From: Arachidicoccus soli
GTDB lineage: Bacteria > Bacteroidota > Bacteroidia > Chitinophagales > Chitinophagaceae
Reading direction: 5' to 3'
NCBI RefSeq assembly: GCF_003600625.1
Contig: NZ_CP032489.1
Span: 558,001 to 622,000 of the forward strand
DNA length: 64,000 nt
Position numbers and translations under genes: made by a program. Below, piece by piece: positions 26,627 through 34,010 of the stretch (positions within the stretch are counted from its first letter, which is position 1; the number at the start of each line of letters is the position of its first letter). Below the pieces are notes generated by a model. That model saw nothing but the letters and a program-made list of their open reading frames with translations, had not been told where the DNA came from and made no database searches.

Positions 26627-27994
26627 ATGTACGATATTTTTTTGCAGCAAGAAGATACGATCATTGCGATTGCTACTGCTCAAGGTGTAGGTGCTATCAG
26701 CGTTATAAGGGTAAGCGGTAGTCGAGCCATCGAAATTACAAATCGTTTTTTTACTTCCAAAGATTTGAATAAAGAAACTACGCATACTTTGCATTTCGGA
26801 TTACTAAAATACAAGGGTGAAGTAATTGATGAAGTTGTAATTTCTTTGTTTAAAAACCCGTATTCTTATACAGGTGAAGATGTAGTTGAAATTTCTTGTC
26901 ACGGATCGCAATTCATACAACAACAAATCTTAGAAGCTTACTTTAGTGAAGGCGCGAGAATGGCTTTGCCCGGCGAATTTACGCAACGTGCTTTTTTTAA
27001 TGGGAAAATGGATCTGGCACAAGCTGAAGCCGTAGCTGATCTGATAGCCTCTAACAGCAAAGCTGCACAACAAACCGCATTGAAACAATTACGTGGAGGG
27101 TTTTCCAGTGATTTAAAGCTTTTGCGTGATGAATTGATTACGTTTGCTGCATTGATTGAATTAGAGTTAGATTTTTCGGAAGAAGATGTCGAATTTGCAG
27201 ATAGGGAAAAGTTTCAGTTACTTATTCAGGAGATAAAAGCAGCCGCCAATAAATTGCTTCAATCTTTTAAATTGGGAAATGTAATTAAGAACGGCGTAAG
27301 TGTCGCAATCATAGGTAAACCCAATGCTGGGAAATCAACCCTACTCAATGCTTTGCTTAATGAAGAACGTGCGATTGTAAGTGATATTGCCGGCACTACG
27401 CGCGACAGTATTGAAGAAACGCTCAACATCAATGGTATACTTTTTCGCCTGATAGATACAGCCGGTATTCGGGAACATTCTACAGATAGCATTGAGAATT
27501 TAGGAATTGAAAGAAGTAAGCAAAATGCGGAAAAAGCGAGCATTATATTACATATTATTGACCTTACAGATGAAGATGATACTATTTTGAACTGGTTGAA
27601 AATATATACTGAAAAGACGATTACTGTTTATAATAAAGCGGATATTAGGAGTGTACAAAAAGATAATGACATAGTACGTAATCAAACTTTTATCTCTGCA
27701 AAAAATAAAGAGGGCATGGAAGATCTAAAATCTTTGATGTTTCAAAAAGCAGTTGGCGAAACTATTAATACTGAAAATACCATTGTCACGAATGCACGCC
27801 ACGCGGCGGCATTAGAGAAGATTTCGAATTCCTTAAATGATATTGAACAGGGTATGGATAATAATATTACCGGTGATTTTTTAGCGATCGATATTCGTCA
27901 TTGCCTACATTATCTTGGAGAAATTACCGGACAAATTGAAGTGGATAGAGATATACTTGGGACTATATTTGGTAAGTTTTGTATCGGCAAATAA
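26627..27994 (+). CDS. mnmE: tRNA uridine-5-carboxymethylaminomethyl(34) synthesis GTPase MnmE
   Basis: A 455-aa GTPase that with MnmG modifies the wobble uridine of several tRNAs. N-terminal tetrahydrofolate-binding domain with TIIAIATAQGVGAISVIRVS; G-domain with IIGKPNAGKST (about 225-235), G2 TTRD, DTAG and NKAD; the C terminus is FGKFCIGK, with the catalytic Cys of the CIGK motif. Length is normal. It stands alone, transcribed away from the subtilase gene, with a recognisable promoter. Confidence 0.95.
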   Translation: MYDIFLQQEDTIIAIATAQGVGAISVIRVSGSRAIEITNRFFTSKDLNKETTHTLHFGLLKYKGEVIDEVVISLFKNPYSYTGEDVVEISCHGSQFIQQQILEAYFSEGARMALPGEFTQRAFFNGKMDLAQAEAVADLIASNSKAAQQTALKQLRGGFSSDLKLLRDELITFAALIELELDFSEEDVEFADREKFQLLIQEIKAAANKLLQSFKLGNVIKNGVSVAIIGKPNAGKSTLLNALLNEERAIVSDIAGTTRDSIEETLNINGILFRLIDTAGIREHSTDSIENLGIERSKQNAEKASIILHIIDLTDEDDTILNWLKIYTEKTITVYNKADIRSVQKDNDIVRNQTFISAKNKEGMEDLKSLMFQKAVGETINTENTIVTNARHAAALEKISNSLNDIEQGMDNNITGDFLAIDIRHCLHYLGEITGQIEVDRDILGTIFGKFCIGK

Positions 27995-28085
27995 AATACT
28001 AATAAAGGAAAACATCGGAAAATGCCATGGAAGGAATTGAGCAGGGTAAGTTAATACTCTCATTTATATTCTACTTATAGCGATA

Positions 28086-28442
28086 TCAATATGCCTGTAT
28101 TAATACATCAGATGGAATGTGTAATACTTCATTGAGTTTTCTAATCATGCTTAGAGATAGTTTTCTTTTTCGATTTAGTATTTCATTTGCCCTGCTTTTT
28201 GAACCTGTAACATTCGCTAAATCTTTTTGACTATAATCGAGCTGTTCCATTCTAAATTTGATTGCTTCTACAGGATCTGGTAGACCAATTGGGAAATGTT
28301 TATTTTCATATTCTTCTATGAGAATTCCCAAAATTTCAAGTTCATCCCCCTCTTTGGTTCCCAGTTCTGCATCAAATATTAATTCAAGCCTTTTTAAGGC
28401 CTTGTTATAATCTTGTTCGGTTTTTATCGGTTTTAAATTCAT
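28086..28442 (-). CDS. higA: HigA-type antitoxin / XRE family regulator
   Basis: A 118-aa protein with an acidic N-terminal half (about 1-60) and a C-terminal helix-turn-helix: YSQKDLANVTGSKSRANEIL followed by NRKRKLSLSMIRKLNEVLHI. In HigBA systems the antitoxin neutralises the HigB ribonuclease and represses the operon. It lies 10 bp downstream of the toxin gene on the same strand, the toxin-first order typical of higBA. Confidence 0.88.
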   Translation of the reverse strand: MNLKPIKTEQDYNKALKRLELIFDAELGTKEGDELEILGILIEEYENKHFPIGLPDPVEAIKFRMEQLDYSQKDLANVTGSKSRANEILNRKRKLSLSMIRKLNEVLHIPSDVLIQAY

Positions 28443-28452
28443 AATTTTCTTT

Positions 28453-28746
28453 TTAAATGTTGTTAGCGTCTATTTTATCATATTCAGGGTGTGTTCCGAT
28501 GAAGCGAATCCACATCATTTGATGGTTAAAGTTGATTTTAACGATAAGCCGATAATGGTTACCTTTAATGTTAAAACAAACTCTATTATTGTCCAAGATA
28601 CTAGCGTTTGGGTAATCTGATTTAAGCTCATTTAAATTAGCCCAAGTTGCATTTGAAGCTTCTTTGTGCCATGATTTTAATGCCTGTTCGCAATCATTGT
28701 GTAACTCCCAAAAACTCCGTAATATCTTTTTTGCAATGACTCTCAA
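28453..28746 (-). CDS. higB: HigB-type mRNA interferase toxin
   Basis: A RelE-fold HigB toxin (about 97 aa). Characteristic blocks are RVIAKKILRSFWELHNDCEQ, LKSWHKEASNATWANLNELK, RVCFNIKGNHYRLIVKINF and MWIRFIGTHPEYDKID; this group cleaves mRNA on the ribosome. The frame is open to an ATG at 28797, but that region contains the promoter (TATCTTTG, 28760-28767) and a palindromic operator, so translation most likely starts at the TTG at 28746 directly before RVIAKK, the usual N terminus of the family. Confidence 0.85.
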   Translation of the reverse strand: MRVIAKKILRSFWELHNDCEQALKSWHKEASNATWANLNELKSDYPNASILDNNRVCFNIKGNHYRLIVKINFNHQMMWIRFIGTHPEYDKIDANNI

Positions 28747-28759
28747 TATTCCTTTTTTG

Positions 28760-28767
28760 CAAAGATA
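28760..28767 (-). promoter_or_regulatory. Bacteroidota -7 promoter element for higBA
   Basis: TATCTTTG on the minus strand, 13 bp before the proposed TTG start and just downstream of the palindromic operator. Confidence 0.6.
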
Positions 28768-28775
28768 AATAAAAG

Positions 28776-28790
28776 TTCCCAAAATGGGAA
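28776..28790. promoter_or_regulatory. Palindromic operator of higBA
   Basis: TTCCCA-AAA-TGGGAA, a perfect 6-bp inverted repeat, overlaps the region just upstream of the higB -7 element. Position and symmetry fit autoregulation by the HigA or HigB-HigA complex. Confidence 0.65.
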
Positions 28791-28924
28791 ATCTCATTTA
28801 TCTCTTTCTGGTAATTATTTATAAGTAAAATAGGGTTACTAAATAAGGATCAAGTCAAAAACTTGTGGAGAAGTAGGTGAAAAAATAGGGTGCAAGATCA
28901 AGTTTTCTTCATCTCTGTATGGAA

Positions 28925-29085
28925 TTAAGCGTACAATTTAGTCAATCTATACAAGAAGAACTCAATAGATTTAACGCCTCTAAACTGGCTTCTAAATGCC
29001 TTTACTTTAGCATTGAAAGATTCTGCTGATGCATTGGTAGAGCGTTTCAAAAAATAGTTGGCAATAGTCGCATAATGTGTAAAAG
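28925..29085 (-). pseudogene. C-terminal remnant of an ISAon1/ISL3-like transposase
   Basis: On the minus strand, 48 codons before a stop read HYATIANYFLKRSTNASAES, then FNAKVKAFRSQFRG and SIEFFLYRLTKLYA. This is the C terminus of the DDE transposases common in Bacteroidota (ISAon1-type of the ISL3 group). The rest of the gene is missing; homology stops where the start of another IS remnant begins (about 29080). Not functional. Confidence 0.75.
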
Positions 29086-29139
29086 TTAAGACTTAATCTG
29101 ACATTTCTTAAATTTGATAACAATTTAAAACAGATTAAG

Positions 29140-29298
29140 ATGACAACAACACAAAAGTTGATCCAGCCCAAAATGGGGCTGTTGAAACTAGCAGAAAAAT
29201 TGGGTATTGTTTCAGAAGCCTGTAAAGTAATGGGTTATTCAAGGGACAGTTTTTATCGTTTTGGAAGATTTGTAATTTTAAAGTATAAACGCTTTTAA
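29140..29298 (+). pseudogene. N-terminal remnant of an IS481-like transposase
   Basis: ATG at 29140 opens a 52-codon frame: MTTTQKLIQPKMGLLKLAEK, then VSEACKVMGYSRDSFYRF, the N-terminal HTH region of IS481-family transposases. After YRF (about 29262) the similarity ends and the frame stops. The sequence from about 29076 (TGTGTAAAAGTTAAGACTTA) probably is the element's terminal repeat. Only this fragment remains. Confidence 0.72.
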
Positions 29299-29348
29299 AG
29301 GGTTGCGGGGGGAAGTATTTTACATCCTTCTTCTACTTAACGATTATT

Positions 29349-29819
29349 CTACGAATTAGCAAGGTTCTGTAGTGTTGAAGATAGGCCCTTTTCATGATCT
29401 TCTTTTGTGATACCTGCCGGGACATTCATACATACAAAAGTCACCAAAGAGCCCTCGGGTACAGGGTCTATCTGTGTCTTGACTTTCATCAGGCCGGCAT
29501 ATTCAGGGTCATCGGAAGGAAACTCGACCTCTTCAACGACATAGTTGTTGGGTACCATTTCAAGAAAGCGCCCCTTGACCATATCCTCATTTTCAGAAGA
29601 CTTTCCCGCAGTTTCATGAGCCCCTGTATATTTGAGCGTCATCCGGTAAATACCCCCCGGTTGTGAATCAAATTCGTAGATAACACATTTCATGCCTTTG
29701 GGCGCACGCCATTTTTCCAATGATGCCGGATCAATGATTGCCTGGTAAATGCGTTCAGGGGAAGCTTTTATAATGCCGGAAATGGTGTCGATCCTTTTAT
29801 TGGTTATACCTGATGGAAT
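29349..29819 (-). CDS. AHSA1/SRPBCC domain protein, start codon unresolved
   Basis: An SRPBCC (START-like ligand-binding fold) protein of the AHSA1 group: IIKASPERIYQAIIDPASLE, WRAPKGM, CVIYEFDSQPGGIYRMTL and a C-terminal THEDHEKGL-like block KEDHEKGLSSTLQNLA. The coding frame clearly extends upstream of the first Leu/Met-type codon near 29720, back to 29819, where an in-frame TAA precedes an ATT. There is no ATG, GTG or TTG at the proper N terminus, so either ATT is used or the first codons have been lost by a small deletion or frameshift. Divergent from the Crp/Fnr gene. Function unknown. Confidence 0.7.
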   Translation of the reverse strand: MPSGITNKRIDTISGIIKASPERIYQAIIDPASLEKWRAPKGMKCVIYEFDSQPGGIYRMTLKYTGAHETAGKSSENEDMVKGRFLEMVPNNYVVEEVEFPSDDPEYAGLMKVKTQIDPVPEGSLVTFVCMNVPAGITKEDHEKGLSSTLQNLANS

Positions 29820-29927
29820 TTAAGAAGTAGGGAAAACAGGTTTCTCTGCAACTAATAGTTTTACAAAATGAACCAGTTTTGGTTGAACAGAAAGTGGGTA
29901 AATTTACAGACTCTTAACCGCAAAAGA

Positions 29928-30006
29928 ATGGATAATTTTTTTTCGACAGTTTCTCAGTTCACACATTTAAGCGATGAAAGCCAGCAAGATCTTTCATTAT
30001 CCTTAA
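29928..30006 (+). pseudogene. Crp/Fnr family regulator, 5' fragment (split by IS)
   Basis: MDNFFSTVSQFTHLSDESQQ followed by DLSLSL is the N-terminal helix region of a Crp/Fnr-type regulator. The frame then runs into the left end of the IS at 30007. The remainder of the gene resumes in frame at 32074 once one TTAA copy is removed, reading ...LSLSLRELNVAKGH. Confidence 0.85.
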
Positions 30007-32073
30007 CCCAACTTGCAGAAAAAACCTCATTAAAAAATTTATTTTAAAAATATTTCCACTTTGAAGCATCAAATTCCTGTAGGAGGGTACGGCAAATAAA
30101 ATTCGTTTTACGCTCAACGCCTTTATTGATTTGTAGTACACAAGGGGGTATTGTTTTATTGAGAAAGTAGCTTGACCTTTGTGGGATTGTATTTCAAATG
30201 TTCCATACGCAAGAATCCAGATACCAGCCGTTACGATGGCTATTATCGCCTAGTTGAAAGCTATCGCAACCTAGAAGGAAGAGTATGCCACCGTACCTTA
30301 CTGAATGTAGGTTTTTTGTCCGATTACAGTCCCGAACAACTCAACAAAGTACAGTCATGCCTCAATGACCGATATGAGAACCAACAGCGTCTATTTCCCG
30401 AAAATGATGTATTTGTAAAACGACTTGCAGAAGAACTCTGGGATCGACTTCTTGCAGCAAAGCGCATTGATGTAAAAAAGGCCCAGCAGATGATAAATGC
30501 AGATACGATGCGTCATGAAAATGTTAGAGAAATAGGTGCAGAATGGATGAGTTATAATATTTGGAATCAGCTTGAATTAACTCGGTTTCTTCAATCAAAA
30601 GGATGGGAAGAAGAGGAGATACAATTAGCTGCTACCCAAATCATCAGTCGAGCGGTCTATCCCGCTTCTGAGCTAAAAACTAGTCTTTGGATAAAAGAAA
30701 ACTCCGCAGTCTGTGAACTGACTGGCTACAACCCATATTCCATTACAAAAGATAAGCTATATGCCAGCGCCTTAAAGCTTTACAGTATCAAAGATCAATT
30801 GGAACAACACCTTTCTGCACGCACAAATGAGTTGTTTGAGTTGGAAGATAAAATCATTTTATATGACTTGACTAATACCTATTTTGAGGGTCGCAAATTG
30901 AATAGTAAACTTGCCAAACACGGCAGGAGCAAAGAAAAGCGTAAAGATGCCAAGCTGGTAGTATTGGCCATGGTAGTGAATGTTGAGGGGTTCATTAAAT
31001 ACACTGCAATGTATGAAGGTAATATCGCTGATTGTGCCACACTAGAATCTATGATTGAAAAGCTGGCTACCCATACTTGTTCCCATAAACCAATAATTGT
31101 ATTAGATGCAGGTATTGCTACGGAAGACAACCTTATTTTAATCAAAGCGAAGGGGTACCACTATGTTTGCGTAAGCCGCACTAAAATAAAAGATTATACT
31201 TCTGTTGCAGGTAAAGGGAAAGTATTGTTGCAAACCAAGAACAAACAAGAAATACAGTTAAAAGCAGTTGCCACAGAAAAGCACACGGACTATTTCTTGG
31301 AAGTAACTAGTGCCGCAAAGGCTAAAAAGGAAGAAGGGATGAAGCATTCTTTTGAACAAAGAATCGAGGAGGAATTGCAAAAAGTGAGCAATGCCATTCA
31401 GCGCAAAGGAGGCATAAAAACCACGGAAAAGGTATATGAACGAATCGGTAGAATTAAAGAAAAATATCCTTCTATACACAGCCAGTACATAATTGAAACA
31501 CGGATAAATAAGGAAACAAATCAGGTAATTGAACTCAAATGGTCAAAAGATGAAAGCAAGGAGGCTACAAAGCAAGAATCTCTTGGCATTTATTTTCTGC
31601 GTACCGATTTGGAAATAAAAGACGAAGCTGTAACCTGGAATATTTATAACACAATAAGAGAAATAGAGAGCAGCTTTCGTTGCCTAAAAACAGATTTGGA
31701 TTTACGCCCTGTTTATCATCAGAATGACGACAGTACGATGGCGCATCTCCATTTGGGCATTCTGGCTTATTGGCTTGTAAACACGATGCGCCACCAACTT
31801 AAAGCTAGTGGAATTAATCACAGTTGGAGTGAAATAGTTCGTATAGGGAATACTCAAAAAGTTGTGACCACTACGGGTACCAACACTTTTGATAAAGTCA
31901 TTATTGTTAGGAAATGTAGCGAACCTGCTCATAAACTTACAGTCCTTTTAGGTATACTCAAAATAAAACACCAACCTTTTACAAAAAGAAAATCCGTAGT
32001 ACACAAATCGGAACTCAAAAAAAATGAAAGTGCTATCAGTGGGGTATTAGGTCCTCCTTAGCTGCAAGTTGGG
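30007..32073 (+). mobile_element. IS1634-type insertion sequence in a Crp/Fnr gene
   Basis: A 2,067-bp element with inverted ends CCCAACTTGCAG (30007-30018) and CTGCAAGTTGGG (32062-32073). Each end is flanked by TTAA (30003-30006 and 32074-32077), the likely target duplication; because TTAA is palindromic and the next base also pairs, the ends could be read as a 17-bp inverted repeat. It carries one transposase gene. It splits the Crp/Fnr gene. Confidence 0.85.
30172..32061 (+). CDS. IS1634 family transposase
   Basis: A 629-aa DDE transposase of the IS4 superfamily, IS1634 group. Markers: LYDLTNTYFEGRKL (first Asp), IIVLDAGIATEDNL (second Asp) and the Y-x2-R-x3-E type signature IREIESSFRCLKTDLDLRPV near residue 500, then HLHLGILAYWLVNTMRHQL. 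The frame appears complete; the start is probably the TTG at 30172 (a GTG lies two codons further), as no ATG exists before residue 100. Likely functional. Confidence 0.9.
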   Translation: MTFVGLYFKCSIRKNPDTSRYDGYYRLVESYRNLEGRVCHRTLLNVGFLSDYSPEQLNKVQSCLNDRYENQQRLFPENDVFVKRLAEELWDRLLAAKRIDVKKAQQMINADTMRHENVREIGAEWMSYNIWNQLELTRFLQSKGWEEEEIQLAATQIISRAVYPASELKTSLWIKENSAVCELTGYNPYSITKDKLYASALKLYSIKDQLEQHLSARTNELFELEDKIILYDLTNTYFEGRKLNSKLAKHGRSKEKRKDAKLVVLAMVVNVEGFIKYTAMYEGNIADCATLESMIEKLATHTCSHKPIIVLDAGIATEDNLILIKAKGYHYVCVSRTKIKDYTSVAGKGKVLLQTKNKQEIQLKAVATEKHTDYFLEVTSAAKAKKEEGMKHSFEQRIEEELQKVSNAIQRKGGIKTTEKVYERIGRIKEKYPSIHSQYIIETRINKETNQVIELKWSKDESKEATKQESLGIYFLRTDLEIKDEAVTWNIYNTIREIESSFRCLKTDLDLRPVYHQNDDSTMAHLHLGILAYWLVNTMRHQLKASGINHSWSEIVRIGNTQKVVTTTGTNTFDKVIIVRKCSEPAHKLTVLLGILKIKHQPFTKRKSVVHKSELKKNESAISGVLGPP

Positions 32074-32562
32074 TTAAGAGAATTGAACGTAGCCAAGGGA
32101 CATATCCTTGTAAGGCAGGATACAGTTTGCAACTATGTTTATTTTATCGACAAGGGGCTGACACGTACCTATTATTTAAAAGACGGAAAAGATGTGACGG
32201 ATTGGTTAAGTGCTGAAAATTCCTTTGCTTGCTCCATTATCAGCTTTATCACCCGCAAACCAGACAGGCGCATAATTGAAACACTCGAACCTTCGGCAAT
32301 TTTTGCACTCCATTACAACGATCTGGAAAAGCTTTGCAGCAAGCATCATGACGTTGAAAGGCTTTACCGGCACCTTGTTAGCTTTGGATTGATACAGTTG
32401 CAACAAAAGTTTGATGACCTCCATTTTGCCAGTGCGTTGCAGCGGTACAAAACATTGATGACAAACAACCCGACAATAATCCAACGTGTGCCGCTTGGAA
32501 TGATTGCCTCTTACCTTGGCATTACCCAGGAAACGCTTAGCAGGATACGTTCGCAATATTGA
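32074..32562 (+). pseudogene. Crp/Fnr family regulator, 3' fragment (split by IS)
   Basis: About 160 residues: the cyclic-nucleotide-binding-like beta roll (GHILVRQDTVCNYVYFIDKG, TRTYYLKDGKDVTDWL), the dimer helix and a C-terminal HTH, VPLGMIASYLGITQETLSRIR. The DNA-binding domain is intact but the N-terminal helix and start are separated by the IS. The sequence from the ATG-less join could only be translated from an internal start or from the IS, so the regulator is probably lost. A DoxX-like gene follows 68 bp downstream and may have been its target. Confidence 0.85.
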
Positions 32563-32630
32563 TTTTTTGATAAATATCAAAGGATACGTTGATGGCTTTA
32601 TGTTATTTGCAGCGTTAAAATTTAAGTAAC

Positions 32631-32996
32631 ATGAACGCTATTTTATGGGTTATCCAATCATTGATTGCTATTGTTTTTCTGTATTCCGGAGTTAACAAGT
32701 CAATTTATTCAAGACAGAAGCTGGTATCCAAAGGTCAGACTGGCGTTGAAGGGTTATCGAAAGGAATGATCCGTTTTATTGGCATATCAGAGATTCTTGG
32801 CGCGATAGGAATTATACTACCCGGACTGATAGATGTCTTTCCATTTCTTACGGTCGTTGCTGCGATATGTCTTGCTCTAGTAATGGTACCCGCATCAATA
32901 ATCCATTATAAGAGGTATGAGCCAAAAAATGTCATAACAAACTGCATTATTTTTTCAATGTGCGTATTTGTAACCTATGGTAGGCTTGCGTTTTAA
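32631..32996 (+). CDS. DoxX-like membrane protein
   Basis: A 121-aa protein with four predicted transmembrane helices (about 4-20, 46-64, 70-88, 100-117). FLYSGVNKSIYSRQKLV and RFIGISEILGAIGIILPGL are DoxX-type blocks. DoxX-family proteins are associated with respiratory or redox functions, but the role of this group is unknown. It lies downstream of the split Crp/Fnr gene in the same direction, an arrangement suggesting it was regulated by it. Confidence 0.82.
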   Translation: MNAILWVIQSLIAIVFLYSGVNKSIYSRQKLVSKGQTGVEGLSKGMIRFIGISEILGAIGIILPGLIDVFPFLTVVAAICLALVMVPASIIHYKRYEPKNVITNCIIFSMCVFVTYGRLAF

Positions 32997-33144
32997 GGCC
33001 AAGCAGATATCATATTGAAGTAACCTTGAAAAAGTCCGGAAAACAAATTCGCAATATAAGCCTAACGCATCGCGAACAAATTAATTAAACAAAAAAGGAA
33101 ATGACAACATATTTGGTACACTGCCAAAAGCGGAACAGAAGTTC

Positions 33145-33501
33145 TTAATAACCAGGGGTACCTACTGCCTTTTTTATCACCCATTTTTTGTTTTTATTTT
33201 CTAATGGGTAAGCCCATAGAAAACGATGGCTTTGACCAGGAAAAAGCGAGTAATTAAGGTAAACTAAGGCCGACTTGTGATCGAATGAATAAAGTATATC
33301 AGACAAGTCAATTTTCATCAAACTATTAAACTGCATTTTATTACTGCTGAAAAGAGTACCAAATCCAGGGTTGCCTTTACCGCTCTCTATCATGTAGATG
33401 GTCTTAATGGTAACTTGTGCCATTTCGGCTAAATCCTCTTGTTTTAAGGAGAGGAATTCACGTCTCCGCGACATGATTTCTCCTATTTGTTTTATTGGCA
33501 T
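33145..33501 (-). CDS. XRE family helix-turn-helix protein with unusual C terminus
   Basis: A 118-aa protein. Residues 3-50 form a HipB-like HTH: IGEIMSRRREFLSLKQEDLA, EMAQVTIKTIYMIESGKGNP. After NPGFGTL the sequence departs from the usual end of the HTH domain and continues with LSDILYSFDHKSALVYLNYS and a Trp/Lys-rich tail that I do not recognise. No hipA-like kinase gene follows; 150 bp downstream is the convergent DoxX gene. The upstream region has three repeats of a 15-bp palindrome that could be its binding sites. It may be a remodelled or degenerate antitoxin. Confidence 0.6.
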   Translation of the reverse strand: MPIKQIGEIMSRRREFLSLKQEDLAEMAQVTIKTIYMIESGKGNPGFGTLFSSNKMQFNSLMKIDLSDILYSFDHKSALVYLNYSLFPGQSHRFLWAYPLENKNKKWVIKKAVGTPGY

Positions 33502-33637
33502 CAGAATTATAATGCTGATTTCTTCAAAAAAAAGCTATTTATTTTAAATTAAAGTAAAAATCAGTATTATAATTCCTCTTTTAAGTCTATGGAGGTTTTT
33601 TACAGCTAATTATGCAGCAACCAGAATTATAATTCCG
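33502..33637. promoter_or_regulatory. Array of three near-palindromic operators at exactly 60-bp spacing
   Basis: Three related sites: CAGAATTATAATGCTG at 33502-33517, CAGTATTATAATTCCT at 33562-33577 and CAGAATTATAATTCCG at 33622-33637. All share the core ATTATAAT in a CAGnATTATAATnC frame and begin 60 bp apart. The first lies within 20 bp of the XRE gene start, so autoregulation by that protein is the simplest reading. Confidence 0.65.
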
Positions 33638-33776
33638 ATAAAAATATTCCATATGGGAAGTTGTACCAAATTTCGACAAGATTGTTACAACTCTAGAATA
33701 AAGATGGTGCTTTTTTTAGAACTCCTAAAGTGTATGATCATACTATATCTCCCAACTCGCTGAAAGCCAAAGAAAA

Positions 33777-33802
33777 AGGGCTGCTCTTTCAAAAGCAGCC
33801 CT
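33777..33802 (-). terminator. Intrinsic terminator of the tRNA-Met gene
   Basis: AGGGCTGCT (33777-33785) pairs with AGCAGCCCT (33794-33802); on the minus strand it is followed by TTTTTCTTT, about 28 bp past the tRNA 3' end. Confidence 0.85.
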
Positions 33803-33830
33803 CTGACGTTTGGGGACGAATCCTCTTCTG

Positions 33831-33904
33831 TAGCGAGATCGGGAATTGAACCCGAGACCTCAGGGTTATGAATCCTGCGCTCTAACCACCTGAGCTACCT
33901 CGCC
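33831..33904 (-). tRNA. tRNA-Met (anticodon CAT)
   Basis: A 74-nt cloverleaf on the minus strand: acceptor GGCGAGG paired with TCTCGCT, D-arm GCTCAGGTGGTTAGAGC, anticodon loop TTCATAA, and T-arm TCGGG-TTCAATT-CCCGA. CCA is not encoded. The anticodon CAT with a normal G1-T72 / non-initiator D arm suggests elongator Met, although a lysidine-modified tRNA-Ile cannot be ruled out by eye. Promoter element and terminator are both present, so it is a single-gene unit. Confidence 0.92.
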
Positions 33905-33941
33905 GTGGTTAACATTAAAACACAATTGTTTCAATGGGTTG

Positions 33942-33949
33942 CAAAAGTA
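33942..33949 (-). promoter_or_regulatory. Bacteroidota -7 promoter element for tRNA-Met
   Basis: TACTTTTG on the minus strand, 37 bp upstream of the mature tRNA 5' end. Confidence 0.55.
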
Positions 33950-34010
33950 ATAGGAAATTGTCTTTTATTCAAAAAAATATGGGTATTAATTTCTTGACGC
34001 AGTGAAACTA

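Noticed and set aside
33145-33501. Complete HipBA toxin-antitoxin module
   Set aside because: Only an HTH protein is present; no HipA kinase gene follows and the C terminus is atypical.
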